Both the position numbers and the translations under genes were made by a program. From contig JBGUJG010000068.1 of the NCBI GenBank assembly GCA_045113695.1, positions 1 to 18,803 of the forward strand: a DNA stretch of 18,803 nt, read 5' to 3'. Source of the stretch: UBA4246 sp045113695. Its GTDB lineage: Bacteria > Bacillota > Clostridia > Christensenellales > Aristaeellaceae. The notes beneath the pieces were generated by a model. It made no database searches, was not told the origin of the DNA, and saw nothing but the letters and a program-made list of their open reading frames with translations. Positions 1-6,835 of this stretch are shown in pieces (position 1 is the stretch's first letter; the number at the start of each line of letters is the position of its first letter).

Positions 1-67
1 CAACAGGACTCGAACCTGTGACCCCATCGATGTGAACGATGTGCTCTACCAACTGAGCCATGCGACC
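1..67 (-). tRNA. tRNA-Val (anticodon CAC), 3' end cut by window edge
   Basis: Read on the minus strand this is a tRNA from G1 to about nucleotide 67. It has acceptor 5' strand GGTCGCA, D-arm GCTC/GAGC with an AGTTGGTA loop, anticodon stem CATCG/CGATG around loop TTCACAT, a five-base variable loop, and T-arm ACAGG/CCTGT around TTCGAGT. The anticodon at positions 34-36 is CAC, which reads GUG valine. The 3' acceptor strand and any encoded CCA lie outside the window, so acceptor pairing cannot be checked in full. The 5' end at base 67 is fixed by the acceptor and D-arm geometry. Its first 22 nt recur four more times upstream (206-388). Confidence 0.93.
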
Positions 68-205
68 TTATTCCGAACTTTTTAGCCCTTTCCGCTGAAA
101 TCGTTCGGTCATTTCAGCTTCCTGCGCATGTCGGTCTTGTCTACCAGTGGGCCGGTCACTTGAGATACTCATGAACCGGCAGTTTGATAACTTGACCAGT
201 GGGTT
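68..205. other. Structured spacer between tRNA-Val and the tRNA-fragment array
   Basis: No gene is visible. Two hairpins stand out: GCCGGT/ACCGGC at 151-156 and 175-180 with an inner TGAG/CTCA, and GCTGAAAT/ATTTCAGC at 94-101 and 111-118. Neither has a T-run on either strand, so they are not typical terminators. A stray ACCAGTGGG at 143-151 matches the motif that flanks the array copies, which suggests a decayed extra unit. The distance from the real tRNA core to the first copy (160 bp) is about three array periods. Confidence 0.55.
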
Positions 206-388
206 CTACCAACTGAGCCATGCGACCATACGCTTTGCGTAAAAGTTACCAGTGTGTTCTACCAACTGAGCCATGCGACCATACGAGATTTCTACGAAGT
301 AACCAGTAGGTACTACCAACTGAGCCATGCGACCATACGAGATTTCTACGAAGTAACCAGTAGGTACTACCAACTGAGCCATGCGACC
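206..388 (-). repeat. Tandem array of four tRNA-Val 5'-end fragments
   Basis: A 22-nt block identical to nucleotides 1-22 of the adjacent tRNA-Val (acceptor 5' strand plus most of the D-arm) occurs at 206-227, 259-280, 313-334 and 367-388, all in the tRNA's orientation. Spacing is 53, 54 and 54 bp. The units at 259-312 and 313-366 are identical over all 54 bp; the first unit has diverged between the cores. Each core is followed, in tRNA sense, by a conserved ACTGGT about five bases on. None of the copies has an anticodon arm, T-arm or 3' acceptor strand, so none can be a working tRNA. The array lies between the promoter at 494-522 and the intact tRNA. The origin could be tandem duplication of a truncated tRNA or repeated recombination at the tRNA. 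Confidence 0.9.
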
Positions 389-437
389 AAGAGCGGCCAG
401 TTTGCTTCCATCGTGCCGCATTGCTGTCTCAGCCCGC

Positions 438-480
438 TTGAGAATCGTCTTTTTCTTTGCTGATAAGCAATGTTTCTCAA
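438..480 (-). other. Hairpin in the predicted leader of the tRNA-array transcript
   Basis: TTGAGAA (438-444) pairs with TTCTCAA (474-480), and inside it TTGCT (457-461) pairs with AGCAA (466-470) around a 4-nt loop. It begins about seven bases after the start site expected from the promoter at 494-522. No T-run follows in the leftward direction, so a terminator is unlikely. It could stabilise the 5' end of the transcript or be incidental; the function is unknown. Confidence 0.4.
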
Positions 481-493
481 TCGGAACAAAATA

Positions 494-522
494 ATATTAG
501 CACATAAACAAGCTAATGTCAA
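494..522 (-). promoter_or_regulatory. Strong sigma-70 promoter firing leftward into the tRNA-fragment array
   Basis: On the minus strand there is TTGACA (522-517), a 17-nt spacer and TAATAT (499-494), preceded by TGC as an extended -10. The -35 is perfect and an A-rich stretch lies upstream of it. The expected start is near base 487, about 100 nt before the first tRNA fragment and 420 nt before the intact tRNA-Val. No other convincing promoter is seen closer to the tRNA, so this probably drives the array and tRNA as one transcript. Confidence 0.72.
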
Positions 523-797
523 TGCTTTTTTCTTCTGATAATTACTTTTCATGAATATCAAGAATTTCAAAAAACCGGATCTATTCACAGGGATTCTCCG
601 AATATATGAACGGATGAATATCAAACTGTTTTTCAGCATCATGCTGTGTTTCCTCTGGCCATTTTCTCGTTTTTGTGCTACGCTTGCCATGGCACAGCCT
701 TTGAACAAGTTGGCTTGGATGCCCTGCTGTTTTATCAGATCCCCAGGTTTTTCTTTTTCCGTTCATTGATCAGTATTATAAGAATGAGGAATAAAAC
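523..797. other. AT-rich gap upstream of the primase-helicase gene
   Basis: No convincing gene is visible. The short reading frames here lack ribosome binding sites and family features. An 11-bp direct repeat ATGAATATCAA occurs at 551-561 and 614-624. A rightward promoter for the downstream gene should lie here, but only a weak candidate is seen: TTGGCT at 710-715 and TATCAG at 733-738, 17 nt apart. Base composition is clearly more AT-rich than in the operon right of 3800. Confidence 0.4.
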
Positions 798-2318
798 ATG
801 CGAAAAGAAATCGTATCCAGAGAACAATATGATGCATTATCAGAATACTGTCATGCTCTGGAAGAAGAAAACCACAATCTCCTGGAATTGCTTGAAGCAC
901 ATCATATTCCTTTTCAGACCACTGCCAAGATTGAAACAACAGAAACCGAACAGACTAAATCCGCGTTCAGCCAGGGAGCTTCCCCTCCGCCCCGTTCCGG
1001 AAGCATAAGCAAAAGCAGCCCCTTACAGGACAGAGTTCAGCTATTTATGTCTTTGTTTCACGGGCGGGATGATGTCTACGCTCTGCGTTGGGAAAACAAG
1101 CGAAACGGAAAAAAAGGATACAGTCCTGCCTGCAGGTATTCCTGGGTCCCCGGTGTTTGTCCACTCCCTCAAAAGAAATGCCATCAATGTTCAAATCCTG
1201 ATTATCTCCCCTACACCTCCGAATCAGTTGAAAGGCATCTTTCAAAGCTATGTAAAGATGTCATGGGGATTTACGCGCTTCAGCCTGATGACTCATGTTG
1301 GTTCCTGGCAATTGATCTTGATGAAGTGAACTGGCCGGATGATGTGAAAGCTGTCAGAAACGTATGCGGGAATTTTCACATTCCTTGCTCCGTTGAAAAA
1401 TCGAGAAGCGGCAACGGTGCGCATATCTGGTTTTTCTTCAGCGAACCTGTTCCTGCGGCCACTGCCAGGAGAATGGGGTCATCCGTCATCACTTCAGCTA
1501 TGAAATCCGATGCCCGTCTCTCCTTTGCATCCTATGACAGAATGTTTCCGAATCAGGATACGATGCCGAAGGGCGGTTTTGGGAATCTGATTGCTCTCCC
1601 GCTTCAGCCTGAAGCTGCCCGCACATGCGGAGGAAGTTTGTTTATTGATGAATGCGGAAACCCATACCCAGATCAGTGGGCATATCTGTCCTCTGTAGAC
1701 AGAATGAGTCGGCCGGATATTGAATCAATCATTTCTAAGATAGGCATTTATCCTTTGGGGGATCTTGTATCAGAAAATGAAGAAGAGAAGCCATGGCATC
1801 GGCAAAAAACAGATATTCTTCCTCCTGCTGATCCGACCAGAAATCTCAAATGTGTCATTGCAGACCGTATTTATATTTCAACCGAAGGTGTTTCAAGTGC
1901 GGTGCAAAACAGTCTGAAAAGGCTTGCAGCTTTCAGAAATCCGGAGTTCTACCGGAAGCAGGCTGTGCGAATGCCCATCTGGGATACCCCGCGTGTGATA
2001 TGCTGCGCTGAATATGATGGAAAGTACCTTTGTCTTCCAAGAGGATGCTCTGAAACAATTGACCATTGGAGCGGGGAAAACAGTATTACCGTTGAGTGGG
2101 AAGACGAACAATGCGCAGGAAAACCAATACGGGTATCATTCAAAGGTTCCTTGTATACAGAACAGCAAATTGCTTTTGAAGTGCTGAAAAGATATAACAA
2201 AGGAATCCTTTCTGCAACAACTGCCTTCGGAAAAACAGTACTCGCGGCTGCATTGATCGCGGACAAGAAAACAAATACATTGGTCCTTGTGCACCGGAAA
2301 CAGCTGGTTGATCAATAG
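798..2318 (+). CDS. N-terminal part of the TOTE protein: AEP primase plus start of the helicase
   Basis: The 506-residue product ends at the TAG. Residues about 8-40 are rich in Glu and Leu and probably form a coiled coil. Residues about 78-300 match the TOTE-type archaeo-eukaryotic primase: a zinc-ligand set Cys112, Cys121, Cys128 and Cys131; the metal-binding pair Asp173 and Asp175 in AIDLDEV; and the SxH-type motif SGNGAHIW with His209. Helicase sequence starts near 440, with Walker A TTAFGKT (474-480, Lys479) and motif Ia LVLVHRKQL before the stop. The ATG at 798 follows GAGGA at 786-790 with a 7-nt gap. In this family the primase domain is thought to act in defence against foreign nucleic acid; that is family inference. 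If made as a separate protein it would keep the primase but lack helicase motifs II-VI. Confidence 0.75.
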   Translation: MRKEIVSREQYDALSEYCHALEEENHNLLELLEAHHIPFQTTAKIETTETEQTKSAFSQGASPPPRSGSISKSSPLQDRVQLFMSLFHGRDDVYALRWENKRNGKKGYSPACRYSWVPGVCPLPQKKCHQCSNPDYLPYTSESVERHLSKLCKDVMGIYALQPDDSCWFLAIDLDEVNWPDDVKAVRNVCGNFHIPCSVEKSRSGNGAHIWFFFSEPVPAATARRMGSSVITSAMKSDARLSFASYDRMFPNQDTMPKGGFGNLIALPLQPEAARTCGGSLFIDECGNPYPDQWAYLSSVDRMSRPDIESIISKIGIYPLGDLVSENEEEKPWHRQKTDILPPADPTRNLKCVIADRIYISTEGVSSAVQNSLKRLAAFRNPEFYRKQAVRMPIWDTPRVICCAEYDGKYLCLPRGCSETIDHWSGENSITVEWEDEQCAGKPIRVSFKGSLYTEQQIAFEVLKRYNKGILSATTAFGKTVLAAALIADKKTNTLVLVHRKQLVDQ

Positions 2319-2459
2319 AAGGAACGGCTGGAGGAATTTCTGGATATTCAGGAAGAACTTCCGGATCTCCCAAAGCGGAGCGGGAGAAGACGGTTTCGTT
2401 CCGTCATTGGCCAATATGGTTCCGGAAAAGACGACAGAAACGGTATCATTGACATTGCA

Positions 2460-3749
2460 ATGATACAATCCATCGAAAAAAAGAATGAAACCCCCGCGTG
2501 GGTTGGCGAGTACGGCCTTGTTATCGTTGACGAATGCCATCATGTGCCCGCTGTCAGCTTTGAAACGGTTTTAAAAAAGATCCGGGCAAAATATTCTTAT
2601 GGACTGACTGCAACCCTGAAAAGGAAAGACGGTCATCATCCGATGATCCCCATGTATCTAGGACCAATCCGCTATCGTGTTGACGCTGGAGAACAGGCAG
2701 CCCGGAGGCCGTTCAGTCATATCATGATTCCTCGCTTTACCGGAATGTTATTCCCGCCTGCTGAAAACAATGACTCCGTTGGAATCACAACATATTACAG
2801 TCAGATAGCTGAAGATGACATCCGCAACCACCTGATTGTGGATGATGTGTTATCCTGCGTAAATGAAGGAAGAAACTGCCTGGTATTAAGCGAACGGGTA
2901 GCGCATGTCCGGGCACTGGCCAGTCTGATTCAGGAAGCTTTTCCGGATGTTCTTGTGCTTGTCGGCGGTCAGACAAACACAGAAAGCAGCTGCCTTCTTC
3001 ATAAAATACGAACAGCGCCATCGGATAAGCCGATTGTTATATGTGCAACCGGAAAGTACATTGGTGAAGGGTTTGACGAGTCTCGTCTGGATACTTTGTT
3101 CCTTGCAATGCCCGTTTCATGGGAAGGAATCCTCGCACAGTATGCCGGAAGGCTGCATCGTTTGTACAATGGAAAAACCGAGGTCAGAGTATATGACTAT
3201 ATTGATGACCAAGCCGTCATGCTCGAAAGAATGTATAGCAGAAGGCTCCGCACTTACAGGTCTCTCGGCTATCAGGTTTGTGCTGAGCGCTGCGATACCA
3301 ACATCAGCAATGATATCATTTACGATCAGAAATCTTTCGTCGAACCATTCCTGCATGATATCCGTAATGCACGGAAAAGCATTATCATTGTCAGTCCGTT
3401 TGTAAAAGGCACTCGCGTCGATTGGCTGTTTCGTGCTGTAGGACAGAATCCGCATCCGGTCCTGGTCACTGTGATCACAAGGCCGTTCAATTCCTTCCGG
3501 GGGAAATCGTCCTCAGATGCTTTTCGCGCCATTCAGCGCTTACACGAATATAAAGCCGATGTCATCTGCAAAGAGGCAATCCACCAGAAATTCGCGGTCA
3601 TTGACGAAAAGATCGTCTGGTACGGCAGCGTTAACCTGCTGTCCTTCGGTGCCTCTCAGGAAAGCGTCATCAGAATCGTAACCGGCAGCGTCGCCAGAAC
3701 ATTGTTCAGGTCGATCGGGGTTCAGAAACAGGGTTCCGGCAATCTGTAA
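2460..3749 (+). CDS. C-terminal part of the TOTE protein: helicase core and PLD-like nuclease
   Basis: Numbering continues from the full gene. The region after the TAG carries motif II DECHH (Asp578, Glu579), motif III-like GLTATLKRKDG (about 600-612), and motif VI QYAGRLHR (781-788, with Arg785 and Arg788). It ends in a phospholipase-D-like domain with one HKD-type motif, HQKFAVID (His929, Lys931, Asp936), followed by GSVN. The helicase would use ATP to track on nucleic acid and the PLD domain could cut it. The ATG at 2460 is only the first in-frame ATG after the stop. No Shine-Dalgarno sequence precedes it, so independent translation is doubtful. The natural stop is TAA at 3747-3749. No partner genes (methylase, transposase, integrase) are visible. 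Confidence 0.65.
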   Translation: MIQSIEKKNETPAWVGEYGLVIVDECHHVPAVSFETVLKKIRAKYSYGLTATLKRKDGHHPMIPMYLGPIRYRVDAGEQAARRPFSHIMIPRFTGMLFPPAENNDSVGITTYYSQIAEDDIRNHLIVDDVLSCVNEGRNCLVLSERVAHVRALASLIQEAFPDVLVLVGGQTNTESSCLLHKIRTAPSDKPIVICATGKYIGEGFDESRLDTLFLAMPVSWEGILAQYAGRLHRLYNGKTEVRVYDYIDDQAVMLERMYSRRLRTYRSLGYQVCAERCDTNISNDIIYDQKSFVEPFLHDIRNARKSIIIVSPFVKGTRVDWLFRAVGQNPHPVLVTVITRPFNSFRGKSSSDAFRAIQRLHEYKADVICKEAIHQKFAVIDEKIVWYGSVNLLSFGASQESVIRIVTGSVARTLFRSIGVQKQGSGNL

Positions 3750-3754
3750 CCCAA

Positions 3755-3793
3755 ACTTCCCGCACCCATCAGTTTGCGTGGGATGCGGGAAGT
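3755..3793. terminator. Hairpin between convergent genes, likely two-way terminator
   Basis: ACTTCCCGCA (3755-3764) pairs perfectly with TGCGGGAAGT (3784-3793), extended inside by CCCA/TGGG, giving about 14 pairs around a 10-nt loop. It sits between the stop of the primase-helicase gene (3749) and the stop of pyrG (3803), where a shared terminator is expected. The T-run is poor on both sides, so efficiency is uncertain. Confidence 0.65.
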
Positions 3794-3802
3794 CTGAGAT
3801 AT

Positions 3803-5422
3803 TCAGCAGATGTCCTCTTTTTCCTTTGATTTCAATGCCGCCCGGATCAATCCGACGAACAGCGGATGGGGTTTGTTGGGACGGCTTTTAAACTCGGGAT
3901 GGAACTGGACGCCCACAAAGAAGTCCTCCCGGGGAAGCTCGATGGTTTCTACCAGCCGTCCGTTCGGGGACAGGCCGGAGAGTGTCAGGCCTGCCTGTTC
4001 CAGCGGTTCCCGGTAATCATTGGCAAATTCATAGCGGTGGCGGTGGCGTTCGCTGATATCGGTTTTCCCGTAGCAGCGGGCGATCACCGTGTTTTCTTTC
4101 AGGATGCAGGGATAACTGCCCAGACGCAGGGTTCCGCCCTTGTCGATCGCATCATTCTGCCCCGGCATGAAGTCGATGACCTTATGAGGGGCTTTTTCAT
4201 CGAATTCACGGGAGTTGGCATCCTTCAGACCGGCAGCGTGCCTGGCAAACTCGATCACGGCCGTCTGCATGCCCAGGCAGATGCCGAAATACGGGACATG
4301 GTGCTCCCGCGCATACCGGGCAGCCAGCACCATACCCTCAATCCCCCGTCCGCCGAAGCCGCCGGGCACGATCAGGCCATTTACAGACGAAAGCACGCTG
4401 CCGACGTTCTCATCCGTCAGCGTCTCCGAATCGATCCATTCGATCCCGACCCGCGCATCAAGAGCATAGCCCGCATGGCGCAGGGCTTCCGCAACGGACA
4501 GATACGCGTCGTGCAGATGCACGTACTTTCCCACCAGGCCGATTTTCACGGTTTTGCTCTGATGGCGGATACGTTCCACCATGGCCTGCCATTCCGCCAG
4601 ATCGGGCGGCGGGGCGTCAATGCCCAGTTCCCGGCACACAATGGCGGAGAGGCTCGCCTTTTCCAGCATCAGGGGCGCCTCGTAGAGAATCGGCAGCGTC
4701 AGATTTTCGATCACGCAGTCCGGCTTCACGTTGCAGAAATGAGCGATCTTGGAAAAGATGGTCTCATCGGTGATTTTTTCGTCCGTACGCAGCACGATGA
4801 TATTCGGCATGATGCCCATGCCCTGGAGTTCCTTGACCGAATGCTGGGTGGGCTTGGATTTGTGCTCCCCGCTGGCCCTCAGATAGGGCACCAGCGTGAC
4901 GTGGACATACAGCGTGTTTTCCCGCCCGGCTTCCAGGCCGACCTGGCGGATGGCTTCAATAAACGGCTGGGATTCGATGTCGCCGATCGTGCCGCCGATT
5001 TCCGTGATCACCACGTCCGCCCGGGTCTTTTCCCCCACGCGGTAGATAAAACGCTTGATTTCATCGGTGATGTGCGGGATGGTCTGGACGGTGGAACCCA
5101 GGTATCCGCCCTGCCGCTCCCGGTGGATGACATTCGCATAGACTTTGCCGGTGGTCAGGTTGGAATACTTGTTCAGGTCTTCATCGATAAAGCGCTCATA
5201 ATGGCCCAGATCCAGGTCGGTTTCCGCGCCGTCCCCGGTGACGTACACCTCCCCGTGCTGGTAAGGGCTCATGGTACCCGGGTCCACATTGATATACGGG
5301 TCCAGCTTCTGAGCCGCCACCCGCAGCCCCCTGGCTTTGAGCAGCCGGCCCAGACTCGCGGCCGTGATGCCTTTGCCCAGGCCGCTGACCACGCCGCCGG
5401 TCACAAAAATGTATTTCGTCAT
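3803..5422 (-). CDS. pyrG: CTP synthase
   Basis: The enzyme converts UTP to CTP using ATP and glutamine, the last step of pyrimidine nucleotide synthesis. The product is 539 residues, the normal family length. The N-terminal synthetase domain opens with YIFVTGGVVSGLGKGI (P-loop, Lys17). The C-terminal class I glutaminase domain has GICLGMQ with nucleophile Cys382 and QFHPEF with His508 and Glu510. I chose the ATG at 5422 because family members begin MTKYIFVTGGV; a longer frame from 5443 adds seven unrelated residues. A GGGAG lies 10 nt upstream. The start overlaps the gltD stop as ATGA, which implies translational coupling, and pyrG is the last gene of the leftward operon. The hairpin at 3755-3793 follows the stop. 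Confidence 0.97.
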   Translation of the reverse strand: MTKYIFVTGGVVSGLGKGITAASLGRLLKARGLRVAAQKLDPYINVDPGTMSPYQHGEVYVTGDGAETDLDLGHYERFIDEDLNKYSNLTTGKVYANVIHRERQGGYLGSTVQTIPHITDEIKRFIYRVGEKTRADVVITEIGGTIGDIESQPFIEAIRQVGLEAGRENTLYVHVTLVPYLRASGEHKSKPTQHSVKELQGMGIMPNIIVLRTDEKITDETIFSKIAHFCNVKPDCVIENLTLPILYEAPLMLEKASLSAIVCRELGIDAPPPDLAEWQAMVERIRHQSKTVKIGLVGKYVHLHDAYLSVAEALRHAGYALDARVGIEWIDSETLTDENVGSVLSSVNGLIVPGGFGGRGIEGMVLAARYAREHHVPYFGICLGMQTAVIEFARHAAGLKDANSREFDEKAPHKVIDFMPGQNDAIDKGGTLRLGSYPCILKENTVIARCYGKTDISERHRHRYEFANDYREPLEQAGLTLSGLSPNGRLVETIELPREDFFVGVQFHPEFKSRPNKPHPLFVGLIRAALKSKEKEDIC

Positions 5423-6831
5423 GATCCGCTCACTCCCAGCCATTGGTTGACTTCCCGGGCTGCCGCCCGGCCGTCCGCCAGCGCCCGCACCACCAGCGAC
5501 TGGCCCGTGCGCATGTCTCCGGCGGAAAACAGTCTGCCGCCCACGCGGTGCGTTCCGTCTGCCGGCAGCAGACGGCCGCGCGGATCAGGCGCAAGAGAGA
5601 AGCTTCGGAGCGTTTCTTCCTCGCAGCCGACAAATCCGGCCGCAATCAGCAGCAGTTCGCAGGGCAGCGTCTTTTCCGTGCCGGGAACGGGCAGCAGCCG
5701 GCCATCCGTGTTTTTGGCCAGGCGGACCGACGTCAGCTCCGTAATCCCGTTTTTCTCATTGACGCCGATGCTTTTCACCGTGGTTTCATAGATACGCGGA
5801 TCATGCCCCTGTACAGAGACGGCTTCCATCTGCCCGTAATCGGTGCGGAGCACCCGGGGCCATTCCGGCCAGGGATTTCCGGCCGTACGGCATTCCGGGG
5901 GCTTCGGCATCATTTCCAGCTGGGTGACGGACGCGCAGCCCTGGCGCAGGGCGGTGCCGACGCAGTCGTTCCCCGTGTCTCCCCCGCCGACCACGACGAC
6001 ATGCTTTCCCCGGGCGGAAACAGCGGAAACACCGCCGGACAAAACCGCCTTTGTTGCATGAGTCAGATAATCCACAGCGAAATGTATGCCGCCTGCCCCC
6101 ATATTTTCCGCGTTCAGGCTGCGGGGCTTTCTAGCGCCGCAGCACAGAATCACGGCGTCGTACGCTTCCGATATATCCGGGCCCGGCGCGGTATTCAGCA
6201 CGAAGGAAACACCCTCCGCCTCCATCAGCCGGATGCGCCGCTCCACGAATTCCTTGGGCAGCTTCATGTTGGGGATGCCGTACATCAGCAGGCCGCCGGG
6301 GCGGTCCGCCCGTTCGAATACGGTAACTGTATGGCCCGTCTGATTGAGCAGATCTGCCGCGGCCAGCCCGGCGGGACCGCTGCCGACAACGGCAATCCTT
6401 TTACCGGTGCGGACTGCTGGAATCCTGGGCCGGATCCAGCCATTGGCAAAACCGGTTTCGATCAGATACAGCTCGTTGTCCCGGTTGGTCACCCCGTCGT
6501 CTGCCAGATTGCATGCCTTTTCGCACAGGGCAGGGCATACCCGGCCCGTAAACTCCGGGAAAGGCGCGGTCATCAGCAGCCGGTTCAGGGCTTCCCGCTC
6601 CTGACCCTGATACAGCAGATCATTCCATTCAGGGATCAGATTGTGCAGAGGGCAACCGAAATCAGACTGGCAGAAAGGAACACCGCAGTTCATGCACCGG
6701 GCGGCCTGACAGGCCCTGGCATCGGCTTCCAGGGCCGTGTGAAGGTCCCCGAAATCGCCCAGCCGCTCCCGCTCATCCCGGTATGGGTTTTCAGCCCTGG
6801 CAAATTCCAGAAAGCCGGTCGCCTTTCCCAT
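5419..6831 (-). CDS. gltD: Glutamate synthase (NADPH) small subunit
   Basis: This 470-residue subunit takes electrons from NADPH through FAD and iron-sulfur clusters and passes them to GltB for glutamate formation. Near the N-terminus are cluster cysteines at 46, 49, 54 and 60 (CMNCGVPFC, then GC) and a second set in GRVCPALCEKAC. A dinucleotide fold with VVGSGPAG follows, then MYGIPNMKLPK and a second Rossmann motif VVVVGGGDTGNDC; these are the usual FAD and NADPH sites. Near the C-terminus FSAGDMRTGQSLVV matches the family FAD-binding end. AAGGAG lies 9 nt before the ATG, inside the last codons of gltB. Only 4 nt separate the two genes, and the TGA overlaps the pyrG start. Confidence 0.96.
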   Translation of the reverse strand: MGKATGFLEFARAENPYRDERERLGDFGDLHTALEADARACQAARCMNCGVPFCQSDFGCPLHNLIPEWNDLLYQGQEREALNRLLMTAPFPEFTGRVCPALCEKACNLADDGVTNRDNELYLIETGFANGWIRPRIPAVRTGKRIAVVGSGPAGLAAADLLNQTGHTVTVFERADRPGGLLMYGIPNMKLPKEFVERRIRLMEAEGVSFVLNTAPGPDISEAYDAVILCCGARKPRSLNAENMGAGGIHFAVDYLTHATKAVLSGGVSAVSARGKHVVVVGGGDTGNDCVGTALRQGCASVTQLEMMPKPPECRTAGNPWPEWPRVLRTDYGQMEAVSVQGHDPRIYETTVKSIGVNEKNGITELTSVRLAKNTDGRLLPVPGTEKTLPCELLLIAAGFVGCEEETLRSFSLAPDPRGRLLPADGTHRVGGRLFSAGDMRTGQSLVVRALADGRAAAREVNQWLGVSGS

Positions 6832-6835
6832 ACTG

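Larger units (their letters stand above)
798..3749 (+). pseudogene. TOTE-type primase-helicase-nuclease gene split by one in-frame TAG
   Basis: The two frames at 798-2318 and 2460-3749 share the same reading frame, and the 141 bases between them contain no other stop, so this is one gene of 984 codons with a single TAG at codon 507 (2316-2318). The residues around the stop read LVLVHRKQLVDQ, stop, KERLEEFLD. Homologues have tryptophan there (LxDQW), so TGG to TAG is the simplest origin. There is no frameshift and no other damage, which suggests a recent mutation, a sequencing error, or a read-through codon. The stop separates helicase motifs I and II, so neither half can be a working helicase alone. 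The full protein would combine an AEP primase, a superfamily 2 helicase and a PLD-like nuclease, the layout of TOTE conflict (defence) systems. Confidence 0.8.

Noticed and set aside
153..227. A possible full-length decayed tRNA: GGTCGC at one end and GTGACC at the other can pair
   Set aside because: No anticodon stem or T-arm forms between them, and the 3' part is better explained by the hairpin at 151-180.
206..388. CRISPR-like array: 22-nt repeats with 31-32-nt spacers
   Set aside because: The repeat is exactly the 5' end of the adjacent tRNA-Val, two of the three spacers are identical, and no cas genes are visible.
206..708. Short reading frames of 69-113 codons with repeated peptide units across the tRNA-fragment array
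   Set aside because: They are translations of tRNA-derived repeats, on both strands, without ribosome binding sites.
5423..5443. Upstream ATG for pyrG at 5443
   Set aside because: It adds seven residues not found in CTP synthases, whose N-terminus is MTKYIFVTGG; the ATG at 5422 also gives the ATGA overlap.
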